Below are positions 46,801-58,800 of a stretch of 64,000 bases of DNA, piece after piece. The stretch comes from Muricea muricata (taxonomy: Eukaryota > Cnidaria > Anthozoa > Malacalcyonacea > Plexauridae). Positions within the stretch are counted from its first letter, which is position 1, and each line of letters begins with the position of its first letter. The translations under genes were made by a program, and so were the position numbers. The notes below the pieces were generated by a model. That model saw only the letters and a program-made list of their open reading frames with translations, searched no databases and had not been told where the DNA came from. The stretch covers positions 1,178,001-1,242,000 of the forward strand of contig OY979722.1 of NCBI GenBank assembly GCA_963855995.1, read 5' to 3'.

Positions 46801-48691
46801 CAAGCCAAAATTTTTGCAAAAGGCTTCACCGAGATTTGAACTAGATCATCTGGCAATTCACACCAAAGCCTTGACCACTGCACAACACACTCATGCTTGA
46901 GAATGTCTTTTAAATTATGGACTTTAATTTTTTCTACTTTATTTTAAGCAAAATTTTTGCAGAAGACTTCATGGAGATTTGAACCAGATCAAATGACAAT
47001 TCACACCAAAGCCTTCACCACTGCACCACACATTCATGCTTGAGAACGTCTTGTAAATTATGGACTTTAATTTTTTCTTCTTTATTTTAAGCCAAAATTT
47101 TTGCAAAAGACTACACCGAGGTTTGAACCAGATCAACTAGCATTTCACCCCAAAGCCTTGACCACTGCACCACACATTCATGCTTGCGAATGTCCCACAA
47201 ATTATGGACTTTAATTTTTTCTTCTTTATTTTAAGCCAAAATTTTTGCAAAAGACTGCACCGTGGTTTAAATTAGATCAACTGGCAATTCACATCAAAGC
47301 CTTGACCACTGCACCACACATTCATGCTTGAGAATGTCTTGTAAATTATGGACTTTAATTTTTTCTTCTTTATTTTAAGCCAAAATTTTTGCAAAGACTA
47401 TACCTAGGTTTGAACCAGATCTGTCAACTGGTAATTCCCACCAAAGCCATGATCACTACACCACACATTCATGCTTGAGAACATCGTGTAAATTATGGAA
47501 CTAAACCTTTTCTTCTATATTTTAAGCCAAAATTTTTGCAAAAGACCACACCGTGGTTTGAACCAGATCAACTGACAATTCATACCAAACCCTTCGCCAC
47601 TGCACCGCACATTCATGCTTGAGAATATCCTGTAAATTATGGACTTTAATTTTTTCTTCTTTATTCAAGCCAAAATTTTTGCAAAAGGCTTCACCGAGAT
47701 TTGAACTAGATCATCTGGCAATTCACACCAAAGCCTTGACCACTGCACAACACACTCATGCTTGAGAATGTCTTTTAAATTATGGACTTTAATTTTTTCT
47801 TCTTTATCTTAAGCCAAATTTTTTGCGAAAGACTTCATAGAGGTTTGAACCATATCATCTGGCAATTTCCACCAAAGCCATGACCACTACACCACAGATT
47901 CATGCTTGAGAACATCGTGTAAATTATGGAACTAAACCTTTTCTTCTATATTTTAAGCCAAAATTTCTGCAAAAGACTTCATCGAGATTTGAACCAGATC
48001 AACCGCCAATTCACACCAAAGCCTTGACCACTGCACCACACATTCATGCGTGAGAATGTCCTGTAAATTATGGACTTTAATTTTTTCTACTTTATTTTAA
48101 GCAAAATTTTTGCAAAAGACTTCATGGAGATTTGAACCAGATCAACTGACAATTCACACCAAAGCCTTGACCACTGCACCACACATTCATGCTTGAGAAC
48201 TTCTTGTAAATTATGGACTTTAATTTTTTCTTCTTTATTTTAAGCCAAAATTTTTGCAAAAGACTACACCGAGGTTTGAACCAGATCAACTGGCAACTCA
48301 CATCAAAGCCTTGACCACTGCACCACACATTCATGCTTAAGAATGTCCTGTAAATTATTGACTTTAATTTTTTCTTCTTTATTTTAAGCCAAAATTTTTG
48401 CAAAAGACTACACCGAGGTTTGAACCAGATCAACTGGCAATTCACCCCAAAGCCTTGCTCACTGCACCATACATTTATGCTTGAGAACATCGTGTGAATT
48501 ATGGAACTAAACCTTTTCTTCTTTATTTTAAGCTGAAATTTCGGCAAAAGACTACATCGAGGTTTGAACCAGATCAACTGGCAATTTATACTAAAGCCTT
48601 GACCACTGCACCACACATTCAGGCTTGAGACCATAGAGTAAATTATGGAACTAAAACTTTTCTTCTATATTTTAAGCCAAAATTTCTGCAA
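43811..48691 (-). repeat. tRNA-like satellite, block A (~144-bp monomers, about 34 copies)
   Basis: Head-to-tail array of 143-147-bp units. Read on the minus strand each unit has an A-box-like TGGTGCAGTGG, exactly 32 nt, then a B-box-like GGTTCAAACCT or GGTTCAAATCT, a short gap, an oligo-T run (CTTTTGC), and a tail GGCTTAAAATAAAGAAGAAA...AAAGTCCATAATTTA. From 45.2 kb the units form an 865-bp higher-order repeat of six monomers (marker TTTCTACTTT at 45201, 46066, 46931). Left-edge units are the most diverged. The tRNA cloverleaf itself is not preserved. Confidence 0.93.
45102..45155 (-). promoter_or_regulatory. Representative Pol III-like internal promoter of block A
   Basis: A box complement at 45145-45155, 32-nt spacer 45113-45144, B box complement at 45102-45112, and T4 on the minus strand at 45088-45091. 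The geometry equals that of a tRNA gene. Most monomers of the block keep it. Confidence 0.6.
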
Positions 48692-48879
48692 GTATATAAG
48701 TTACCTCCCAATAAAAAAGAATGAACGAGTGGTATAGAGGTTCTCGCTAAAGACAGTTGTGAGCTTTTTGACTTGAAATGAAGTAAAAAATTGACTATAT
48801 TCAATAATTTATCTCCCATCACTAAGATTGAACGAGTGGTACAGAGGTGAATGTAGTTGTGCGAAAGAGGTTAAAGTTA

Positions 48880-49010
48880 AGGTTAGCCCTAGCCCTAGCC
48901 ATTACCATTAGAAAAGGTTTGAGTTTGGACAAGAGTTTATTTGGGATTTTGGCACAGACTTTGCGGGGGCTTTCGCTTAAAATGAAGGCAAAAATAGTTG
49001 AAGTCAATAA
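48880..49010 (+). repeat. Degenerate CCCTAG/telomere-like block inside block B
   Basis: GTTAGCCCTAGCCCTAGCC lies at 48882-48900, followed by sequence (ATTAGAAAAGG, TTTTGGCACAG, AAAATGAAGGCAAAAATAG) that recurs at about 56,295-56,455. It interrupts the monomers. Confidence 0.5.
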
Positions 49011-49626
49011 TTCATATTCCATACCATAAGCGTGAACTAGTGGTTTAGTGGTACAGGCATAGATTTGAATTATCAGTTAGATTCACTCGAGTCTCGTAGC
49101 ACAGTTGCAAAACGATTTGCTTTAAAAATGAAGTAAAAATGCGCAACAGTCAATAATTCATAAGCTACGACCAAGCATGAATGAGTGATGTAATGGTACA
49201 ACCTTCAGTGTGACTTAGTGTTTGGTCTGGTTCAAATCTCGCTAAGGACAGTTGTGTCCTCTTTTATTTGAAATGAAGTAAAAAATTGGTTAAAGTCAAT
49301 AGTTTACTTTCCACTACTCAAGAATGAATGATAGGTACAGAGGTTAAGGCGTTGTTGCGAATTAGTATTTGCTCTGGTTCAAATCTCGCTGAAGACATTT
49401 GTGTCCTTTTTGACTCGAGATGAAGTAAAAAATTGGTTAAAGTCAATATTTTACCTCCTATTATACGAGAATGAACGAGTGGTACAGAGGTGAAGGCATT
49501 GTTGTGTGTTAGAAGTTGGTCTGGTTCAAATCTCGATAAAGACAGTTGTGTCCTTTTTGACTTGAAATGAAGTAAAAAATTGAGTAAAGTCAATATTTTA
49601 GCTCAGATTATACGAGAATGAACGAG

Positions 49627-49680
49627 TGGTACAGAGGTTAAGGCGTTGTTGCGTATTAGAATTTGGTCTGGTTCAAATCT
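49627..49680 (+). promoter_or_regulatory. Representative Pol III-like internal promoter of block B
   Basis: A box 49627-49637, 32-nt spacer, B box 49670-49680, and T5 terminator-like run at 49701-49705. The segment TGGTACAGAGGTTAAGGCG resembles the D-arm region of tRNA-Ser/Leu genes. Confidence 0.6.
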
Positions 49681-52600
49681 CGCTAAAGACAGTTGTGTCC
49701 TTTTTGACTTGAAATGAAGTAAAAAATTGAGTAAAGTCAATATTTTAGCTCAGATTATACGAGAATGAACGAGTGGTACAGAGGTTAAGGCGTTGTTGCG
49801 TATTAGAATTTGGTCTGGTTCAAATCTCGCTAAAGACAGTTGTGTCCTTTTTGACTTGAAATGAAGTAAAAAATTGACTAAAGTCGATATTTTAGCTCCT
49901 ATTATACGAGAATGAACGAGTGGTACAGAGGTTAAGGCATTGCTGCGTATTAGAATTTGGTCTGGTTCAAATCTCGCTAAAGACAGTTGTGTCCTTTTTG
50001 ACTTGAAATGAAGTAAAAAATTGAGTAAAGTCAAAATTTTAGCTCCTATTATACGAGAATGAACGAGTTGTACAGAAGTGAAGGCGTTGTTGTGAATCAG
50101 AATTTGGCCTGGTTCAAATCTCGCTGAAGACAGTTATGTCCTTTTTGACTTGAAAGGAAGTAAAAAATTGAGTAAAGTCAATATTTTAACTCCTATTAGA
50201 CGAGAATGAACGAATGGTACAGAAGTGAAGGCGTTGTTGTGAATCAGAATTTGGCCTGGTTCAAATCTCGCTAAAGACAGTTGTGTCCTTTTTGACTCGA
50301 GATGAAGTAAAAAATTGGTTAAAGTCAATATTTTACCTCCTATTATACGAGAATGAACGAGTGGTACAGAGGTGAAGGCATTGTTGTGTATTAGAATTTG
50401 GTCTGGTTCAAATCTCGCTAAAGACAGTTGTGTCCTTTTTGACTTGAAATGAAGTAAAAAATTGAGTAAAGTCAATATTTTAGCTCCTATTATACGAGAA
50501 TGAACGAGTGGTACAGAAGTGAAGGCGTTGTTGTGAATCAGAATTTCGCCTGGTTCAAATCTCGCTAAAGACAGTTGTGTCCTTTTTGACTTGAAATGAA
50601 GTAAAAAATTGAGTAAAGTCAATATTTTAGCTCCTATTAGACGAGAATGAACGAATGGTACAGAAGTGAAGGCATTGTTGTGAATCAGAATTTGGTCTGG
50701 TTCAAATCTCGCTAAAGACAGTTGTGTCCGTTTTGACTTGAAATGAAGTAAAAAATTGAGTAAAGTCAATATTTTAGCTCCTATTATACGAGAATGAACG
50801 AGTGGCACAAAGGTTAAGGCGATGTTGTGTATTAGAATTTGGTCTGGTTCAAATCTCGCTAAAGACAGTTGTGTCCTTTTTGACTTGAAATGAAGTAAAA
50901 AATTGAGTAAAGTCAATATTTTACCTCCCATTACACAAAAATGAACGAGTGGTACAGAGGTGAAAGCGTTGTTGTGAATTAGAATTTGGTCTGGTTCAAA
51001 TCTTGCTGACGACAGTTTTATCCTTTTTGCCTTACAATGAAGTAAAAAATTGGCTAAAGTCAATAATTTACCTCCCATTACACAAGAATGAACGAGTGGT
51101 ACAGAGGTGAAGGCGTTGTCGCAAAATAGTGTTTGGTCTGGTTCAAATCTTGCTGAAGATAGTTGTGCTCGTTTCGACTTAAAATTGAAGTAAAAAATTG
51201 GGTAAAGTCAATAATTTACCTCCCATTACACAAGAATGAACGAGTGGTACAGAGGTTAAGGCGATGTTGTGTATTAGAATTTGGTCTGGTTCAAATCTCG
51301 CTAAAGACAGTTGTGTCCTTTTTGACTTGAAATGAAGTAAAAAATTGAGTAAAGTCAATATTTTAGCTCCTGTTATACGAGAATGAACGAGTGGTACAGA
51401 AGTGAAGGCGTTGTTGTGAATCAGAATTTGGCCTGGTTCAAATCTCGCTAAAGACAGTTGTGTCCTTTTTGACTCGAGATGAAGTAAAAAATTGGTTAAA
51501 GTCAATATTTTACCTCCTATTATACGAGAATGAACGAGTGGTACAGAGGTGAAGGCATTGTTGTGTGTTAGAAGTTGGTCTGGTTCAAATCTCGATAAAG
51601 ACAGTTGTGTCCTTTTTGACTTGAAATGAAGTAAAAAATTGAGTAAAGTCAATATTTTAGCTCAGATTATACGAGAATGAACGAGTGGTACAGAGGTTAA
51701 GGCGTTGTTGCGTATTAGAATTTGGTCTGGTTCAAATCTCGCTAAAGACAGTTGTGTCCTTTTTGACTTGAAATGAAGTAAAAAATTGAGTAAAGTCAAT
51801 ATTTTAGCTCAGATTATACGAGAATGAACGAGTGGTACAGAGGTTAAGGCGTTGTTGCGTATTAGAATTTGGTCTGGTTCAAATCTCGCTAAAGACAGTT
51901 GTGTCCTTTTTGACTTGAAATGAAGTAAAAAATTGACTAAAGTCGATATTTTAGCTCCTATTATACGAGAATGAACGAGTGGTACAGAGGTTAAGGCATT
52001 GCTGCGTATTAGAATTTGGTCTGGTTCAAATCTCGCTAAAGACAGTTGTGTCCTTTCTGACTTGAAATGAAGTAAAAAATTGAGTAAAGTCAAAATTTTA
52101 GCTCCTATTATACGAGAATGAACGAGTTGTACAGAAGTGAAGGCGTTGTTGTGAATCAGAATTTGGCCTGGTTCAAATCTCGCTGAAGACAGTTATGTCC
52201 TTTTTGACTTGAAAGGAAGTAAAAAATTGAGTAAAGTCAATATTTTAACTCCTATTAGACGAGAATGAACGAATGGTACAGAAGTGAAGGCATTGTTGTG
52301 AATCAGAATTTGGTCTGGTTCAAATCTCATCTCGCTAAAGACAGTTGTGTCCGTTTTGACTTGAAATGAAGTAAAAAATTGAGTAAAGTCAATATTTTAG
52401 CTCCTATTATACGAGAATGAACGAGTGGTACAGAGGTTAAGGCGATGTTGTGTATTAGAATTTGGTCTGGTTCAAATCTCGCTAAAGACAGTTGTGTCCT
52501 TTTTGACTTGAAATGAAGTAAAAAATTGAGTAAAGTCAATATTTTAGCTCCTATTATACGAGAATGAACGAGTGGTACAGAAGTGAAGGCGTTGTTGTGA

Positions 52601-55600
52601 ATCAGAATTTCGCCTGGTTCAAATCTCGCTAAAGACAGTTGTGTCCTTTTTGACTTGAAATGAAGTAAAAAATTGAGTAAAGTCAATATTTTAGCTCCTA
52701 TTAGACGAGAATGAACGAATGGTACAGAAGTGAAGGCATTGTTGTGAATCAGAATTTGGTCTGGTTCAAATCTCGCTAAAGACAGTTGTGTCCGTTTTGA
52801 CTTGAAATGAAGTAAAAAATTGAGTAAAGTCAATATTTTAGCTCCTATTATACGAGAATGAACGAGTGGCACAAAGGTTAAGGCGATGTTGTGTATTAGA
52901 ATTTGGTCTGGTTCAAATCTCGCTAAAGACAGTTGTGTCCTTTTTGACTTGAAATGAAGTAAAAAATTGAGTAAAGTCAATATTTTACCTCCCATTACAC
53001 AAAAATGAACGAGTGGTACAGAGGTGAAAGCGTTGTTGTGAATTAGAATTTGGTCTGGTTCAAATCTTGCTGACGACAGTTTTATCCTTTTTGCCTTACA
53101 ATGAAGTAAAAAATTGGCTAAAGTCAATAATTTACCTCCCATTACACAAGAATGAACGAGTGGTACAGAGGTGAAGGCGTTGTCGCAAAATAGTGTTTGG
53201 TCTGGTTCAAATCTTGCTGAAGATAGTTGTGCTCGTTTCGACTTAAAATTGAAGTAAAAAATTGGGTAAAGTCAATAATTTACCTCCCATTACACAAGAA
53301 TGAACGAGTGGTACAGAGGTTAAGGCGATGTTGTGTATTAGAATTTGGTCTGGTTCAAATCTCGCTAAAGACAGTTGTGTCCTTTTTGACTTGAAATGAA
53401 GTAAAAAATTGAGTAAAGTCAATATTTTAGCTCCTGTTATACGAGAATGAACGAGTGGTACAGAAGTGAAGGCGTTGTTGTGAATCAGAATTTGGCCTGG
53501 TTCAAATCTCGCTAAAGACAGTTGTGTCCTTTTTGACTTGAAATGAAGTAAAAAATTGAGTAAAGTCAATATTTTAGCTCCTATTAGGCGAGAATGAACG
53601 AATGGTACAGAAGTGAAGGCATTGTTGTGAATCAGAATTTGGTCTGGTTCAAATCTCGCTAAAGACAGTTGTGTCCGTTTTGACTTGAAATGAAGTAAAA
53701 AATTGAGTAAAGTCAATATTTTAGCTCCTATTATACGAGAATGAACGAGTGGTACAGAGGTTAAGGCGATGTTGTGTATTAGAATTTGGTCTGGTTCAAA
53801 TCTCGCTAAAGACAGTTGTGTCCTTTTTGACTTGAAATGAAGTAAAAAATTGAGTAAAGTCAATATTTTAGCTCCTATTATACGAGAATGAACGAGTGGT
53901 ACAGAAGTGAAGGCGTTGTTGTGAATCAGAATTTCGCCTGGTTCAAATCTCGCTAAAGACAGTTGTGTCCTTTTTGACTTGAAATGAAGTAAAAAATTGA
54001 GTAAAGTCAATATTTTAGCTCCTATTAGACGAGAATGAACGAATGGTACAGAAGTGAAGGCATTGTTGTGAATCAGAATTTGGTCTGGTTCAAATCTCGC
54101 TAAAGACAGTTGTATCCGTTTTGACTTGAAATGAAGTAAAAAATTGAGTAAAGTCAATATTTTAGCTCCTATTATACGAGAATGAACGAGTGGTACAGAG
54201 GTTAAGGCGATGTTGTGTATTAGAATTTGGTCTGGTTCAAATCTCGCTAAAGACAGTTGTGTCCTTTTTGACTTGAAATGAAGTAAAAAATTGAGTAAAG
54301 TCAATATTTTAGCTCCTATTATACGAGAATGAACGAGTGGTACAGAAGTGAAGGCGTTGTTGTGAATCAGAATTTGGCCTGGTTCAAATCTCGCTAAAGA
54401 CAGTTGTGTCCTTTTTGACTTGAAATGAAGTAAAAAATTGAGTAAAGTCAATATTTTAGCTCCTATTAGACGAGAATGAACGAGTGGTACAGAAGTGAAG
54501 GCGTTGTTGTGAATCAGAATTTGGTCTGGTTCAAATCTGGCTAAAGACAGTTGTGAGCTTTTTGACTTGAAATGAAGTAAAAAATTGAGTAAAGTCAATA
54601 TTTTAGCTCCTACTGGACGGGAATGAACGAGTGGTACAGAAGTGAAGGCGTTGTTGTGAATTAGAATTTGGTCTAGTTCAAATCTCGCTAAAGACAGTTG
54701 TGTCCTTTTTGACTTGAAATGAAAAAAAAAATTGACTAAAGTCAATATTCTACCTCCCGTTAAACGAGAATGAATGAGTGCTACAGAGGTGAAAGCGTTG
54801 TTGTGAATTAGTATTTGGTCTGATTCGAATTTCGCTAAAGACAGTTGTGTCCTTTTTGACTTGAAATGAAGTAAAAAATTGGTTAAAGTCAATATTTTAC
54901 CTCCCATTTCACCAGAATGAACGAGTGGTACAGAGGTGAAGGCGTTGTTCTGTATTAGTATTTGATCTAGTTCAAATCTCACTAAAGACAGTTGTGTCCT
55001 TTTTGACTTGAAATGAAGTAAAAAATTGAGTAAAGTCAATATTTTACCTCCCATTACACAAGAATGAACGAGTGGTACAGAGGTGAAAGCGTTGTTGTGA
55101 ATTAGAATTTGGTCTGGTTCAAATCTTGCTGACGACAGTTTTATCCTTTTTGACTTGAAATGAAGTAAAAAATTGGGAAAAGTCAATATTTTACCTCCCA
55201 TTACACAAGAATGAACGAGTGGTACAGAGGTGAAAGCGTTGTTGTGAATTAGAATTTGGTCTGGTTCAAATCTTGCTGACGACAGTTTTATCCTTTTTGC
55301 CTTACAATGAAGTAAAAAATTGGGTAAAGTCAATAATTTACCTCCCATTACACAAGAATGAACGAGTGGTACAGAGGTGAAGGCGTTGTCGCAAAATAGT
55401 GTTTGGTCTGGTTCAAATCTTGCTGAAGATAGTTGTGCTCGTTTTGACTTAAAATGAAGTAAAAAATTGGGTAAAGTCAATAATTTACCTCCCATTACAC
55501 AAGAATGAACGAGTGGTACAGAGGTGAAGGAGTTGTCGCAAATTAGTGTTTGGTCTGGTTCAAATCTTGCTGAAGATAGTTGTGCTCGTTTCGACTTAAA

Positions 55601-56688
55601 ATGAAGTAAAAAATTGGGTAAAGTCTCAATAATTTACCTCCTATTACACAAGCATGAACTAGTGGTTGTGCGGTACAGTCTCTGGTGTGCATCTTACATG
55701 TAACTGATCTGACCGTGAGTAAATGGCCTGGAACTAGCTACAAAGTAGAAATTGATTTTGTTGATGTTTAATCACTTATATCTTTTTTTTTCCTTTGTGA
55801 AACTTGTTGTTACTTAGTAACTGTCTTCGATGAAGAAAATTGTAAGTCTACCAGAAATTTACAAACAAAGTAAATTATATTTCATGAGAAATTTGATAAT
55901 TTAGATTAAAAAATGGTTTCTATTTGACAAGTAGTGCCAGTACTTTTGCGTGTTTTCAGTTCATCTGGATACAGCTGCTAATATTTTGGCTTAAAATCAA
56001 GTAAATAATTCGTTAAAGTCAATAATTTATGTCCCACTACACAAGCATGAACGAGCCCTGATGAAAAACCACATTTATGTTGATCACAAATCACAACTAA
56101 TCACATGTCATTCACATGCTGTAAAATCACATGTGATCCACATGTGGAACACATCTGAGCCACCTGTGACTTTACAATGGGTAATTTTAAAATGTCCTTA
56201 TGAACTTTGATCAACCATGGGTTATTCAATTATGTTATGGATGGTAACTGTATCAATGAACTGTATATGCACAATTATGTGTTAGTGATAGGGTTACAGT
56301 TAGCCCTAACCGTAGCCTTTATCATTAGAAAAGGGTTACAGTTGGGGTAAGGGTTAGGTTGGGAGTATGGCACAGTCCTTAGGGCAGTTTTAATTTTAGT
56401 GTAGTTAGAACTTTTGAAATATTTTTGCTTAAAATGAAGGCAAAAATAGTTTAAATGTGGTTAACATGTGAACTGCATGTGATTTTAGTGTAGGTGTATT
56501 CAATTGGAGCAACCACATGGAATTGGATGCACTTGTGATTTCAATGCCAAACAAAAATAAGACACAAACCAGTTTAAATATATTCTGAAATATATTCATC
56601 ATCATAAACTCAATATGATAAAATACAGCAGGCCAGTCATACTACCATTTGCAATCTACCGTTAATCGTGACCAATTAAAGGCTTTGT

Positions 56689-56946
56689 ACCATAGAGATT
56701 ATAAATAACACTAGAGTTGGCATCGTACCAGTTTTCCAAGCGAAAATGATGAGGAAAACATTTCATACATATTTCTGCTGTTGCTAAGGTGGTTGCTAAG
56801 CAAGCATTATCTCAGGCAATAAGCACTTGGCCCTGCATTCAAGATTTGAATTTGCCACCCAAACACCGCAAGAATGCAATGATTTTTCACAGTTTTACCC
56901 TAGATGCCCCCTCTAGAGTTATTCATAATCTCTATGGTGTGTACTT
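56689..56946. mobile_element. MITE-like element with ~38-bp terminal inverted repeats
   Basis: The left end ACCATAGAGATTATAAATAA and right end TTATTCATAATCTCTATGGT are inverted copies. The arms extend through ACTAGAGTTGGCATC / GATGCCCCCTCTAGAGT. A fragment of the same end (ATAGAGATTATAAATAACACT) lies at 22257-22278. Confidence 0.6.
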
Positions 56947-58800
56947 CGCAGTAGTAATGACTAAACTAGAAACAATTTGCTAGGCTAACACATGATATGA
57001 TCAAGGTGTGGAAATTTTACACTTTATCATACTCAGTACTCTAGGAATTACAAAATGCATACGCCATCAAAACATATTATAAAAGAATGAGAAACTAATC
57101 ATGCCATCGCACACTGACATTATTTGGGTACGGTAAAGTGTAAAGTACCCCAAGGTGTAATTATAATGAGAAGTGGATGAGGTTTTCTGAGGGGTTGCTG
57201 GGTTTTTTCTGAAAGCAAAGCTTACTGGCACTCAATTAGTTCTAACTTCTAATAGCCAACAAATCCTTTGACTGATGCACAGTGTTACATATGTTACAAT
57301 AAAAACAACCTTTTCATATATTTCAGACTGGAAGTCTGAAAAGATTTATGAAATATTACAGAAAATATATAGAAGATATCAAAATTGTGTGCTCGGTATC
57401 TTTATGGCACATTACAAACTACCATTCTGGCATATAAGTAAATAAACATTAGTAACTTATATGTTAATACTGCCGCGCGAAATTCAAATTCATGTAACGT
57501 GCTGACAGCTCAGAATTTGTAAGGATGAAACACTGCAAAATATCACACATTAAAAACTTCATCTACAAAAAGTATAACAACATGCTCACCTGAGTATTAC
57601 GCTGTTTTTCCTAGTGTGCAAGGAGTTATGCTATTTGTCTTCGTGGCAAAAATTACATTATTTTATCAATTCAACATCATATTTGTTCAAAATAAATAAA
57701 AAATAATTTAAATATGGCTGCCGGATGTGATGATTCTTCCCGGTAAGCCTTGCGCTCGGAGCACTTTCACTGATCTATTAAATGAGTGTACTAATGTTGT
57801 AGAATAATGTGGAATTATAAGTACATTATTTCATCTGGTATAAATCATATCTGATAAGTACTTATTCCATAACTGTAAATTTCTTATCCCAACAATATTA
57901 GTAGACATCAAGCATCATAAAAGACAAATGAATATTATGGCGTGCTCTAATCGTCGAATTAGACATTTCTTCCCATCAATTCAATTCGTTAGAAATGGTG
58001 CAATCAGGGATGCAAAATCTTCTTATATTATTTCTTCTTAAATTATTTTAAGATTTTAATTTGGATGAAATTTTTCTTATATTTTCTTATGAAGTTAATA
58101 AATAAACATTAAATAAAAATGTTTTAACACTTTCTCATCTCAATTTCTTAAGTACTGGAATTAGACAACGACTGAAAAATAGTTCTCCAAGATTTCAGAC
58201 GACCCCTGTTACTTGTACATTTCAGGTTTCAAAACATAACAAATAAACAGTCAATTAATTTGTGTTTGATTTTTTTTACACAATAAGTTTTTAAAAGGGA
58301 TTTCTAGTTTAAATGTGACAATTTCAGTTGTTAGGTTAGGGTAAAAGGATGTTAGATGTAAATTGTGACGTCTCACATTCTTATTTCGAAAATCTTCTTG
58401 TATTGTCTTACATCTTCTTCTAATGATTATAAGAATTAAGAAGATTTGTGTTTTGAAAAAATCTTCTTATAATCATCCCTGGGTGCAACTGATGAGAATT
58501 CTATTTTGTCAAAAGGATGAAAACAAATTTGTGCAAATAACTACAAAAATTGTCAGAATGAAAAATTCAGTTTGTCCCGGTCAGGCGGGATGAATCCTTT
58601 ATATGACAAAAATCGTCCCACTTAGGGCGGGATCCCGGTTGCTGAAAGCGAGATCCCACCTGAGCGCAACGGGACAAAAAATGTCCCGGCTTCATATAAA
58701 CGTTAGAAACATTCGGGATCCCAAATAACGTCCCATCCCGGCAAAGTTAAGTTTGTAACTTGGTGCTAGAATTTATCAGAACAAGATTTATTTTCAACAA

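Larger units (their letters stand above)
48700..55685 (+). repeat. tRNA-like satellite, block B (147-bp monomers, about 46 copies)
   Basis: Same family as block A but on the opposite strand and with a 147-bp period (for example 49621, 49768, 49915). Each unit has A-box-like TGGTACAGAGG, 32 nt, B-box-like GGTTCAAATCT, 20 nt, TTTTT, then GACTTGAAATGAAGTAAAAAATTG. A higher-order repeat of about 2059 bp (14 x 147 + 1) is visible, for example the variant GTTGTGTGTTAGAAG at 49501 and 51560. A diverged marker recurs at 51111, 53175 and 55381. The early part (48.85-49.2 kb) is interrupted and diverged. Because 147 is divisible by three, long minus-strand ORFs of 49-residue repeats occur; I treat them as non-coding. 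Confidence 0.94.

Noticed and set aside
48122..48634. 170-aa minus-strand ORF with 48-aa repeats
   Set aside because: Same artefact in block A, where the unit is 144 bp.
49627..49705. Functional tRNA genes in the array
   Set aside because: Only the promoter boxes fit. The D, T and acceptor stems do not pair, so I call the units tRNA-like.
50134..55495. Repeat-containing proteins of 157-750 aa on the minus strand
   Set aside because: The frame is open only because the 147-bp satellite unit is a multiple of three and stop-free. There is no start context, introns or independent evidence.
43811..55685. CRISPR array because of the regular repeat spacing
   Set aside because: Units are head-to-tail homologous over their whole 144-147 bp with no unique spacers, and the genes around are eukaryotic.
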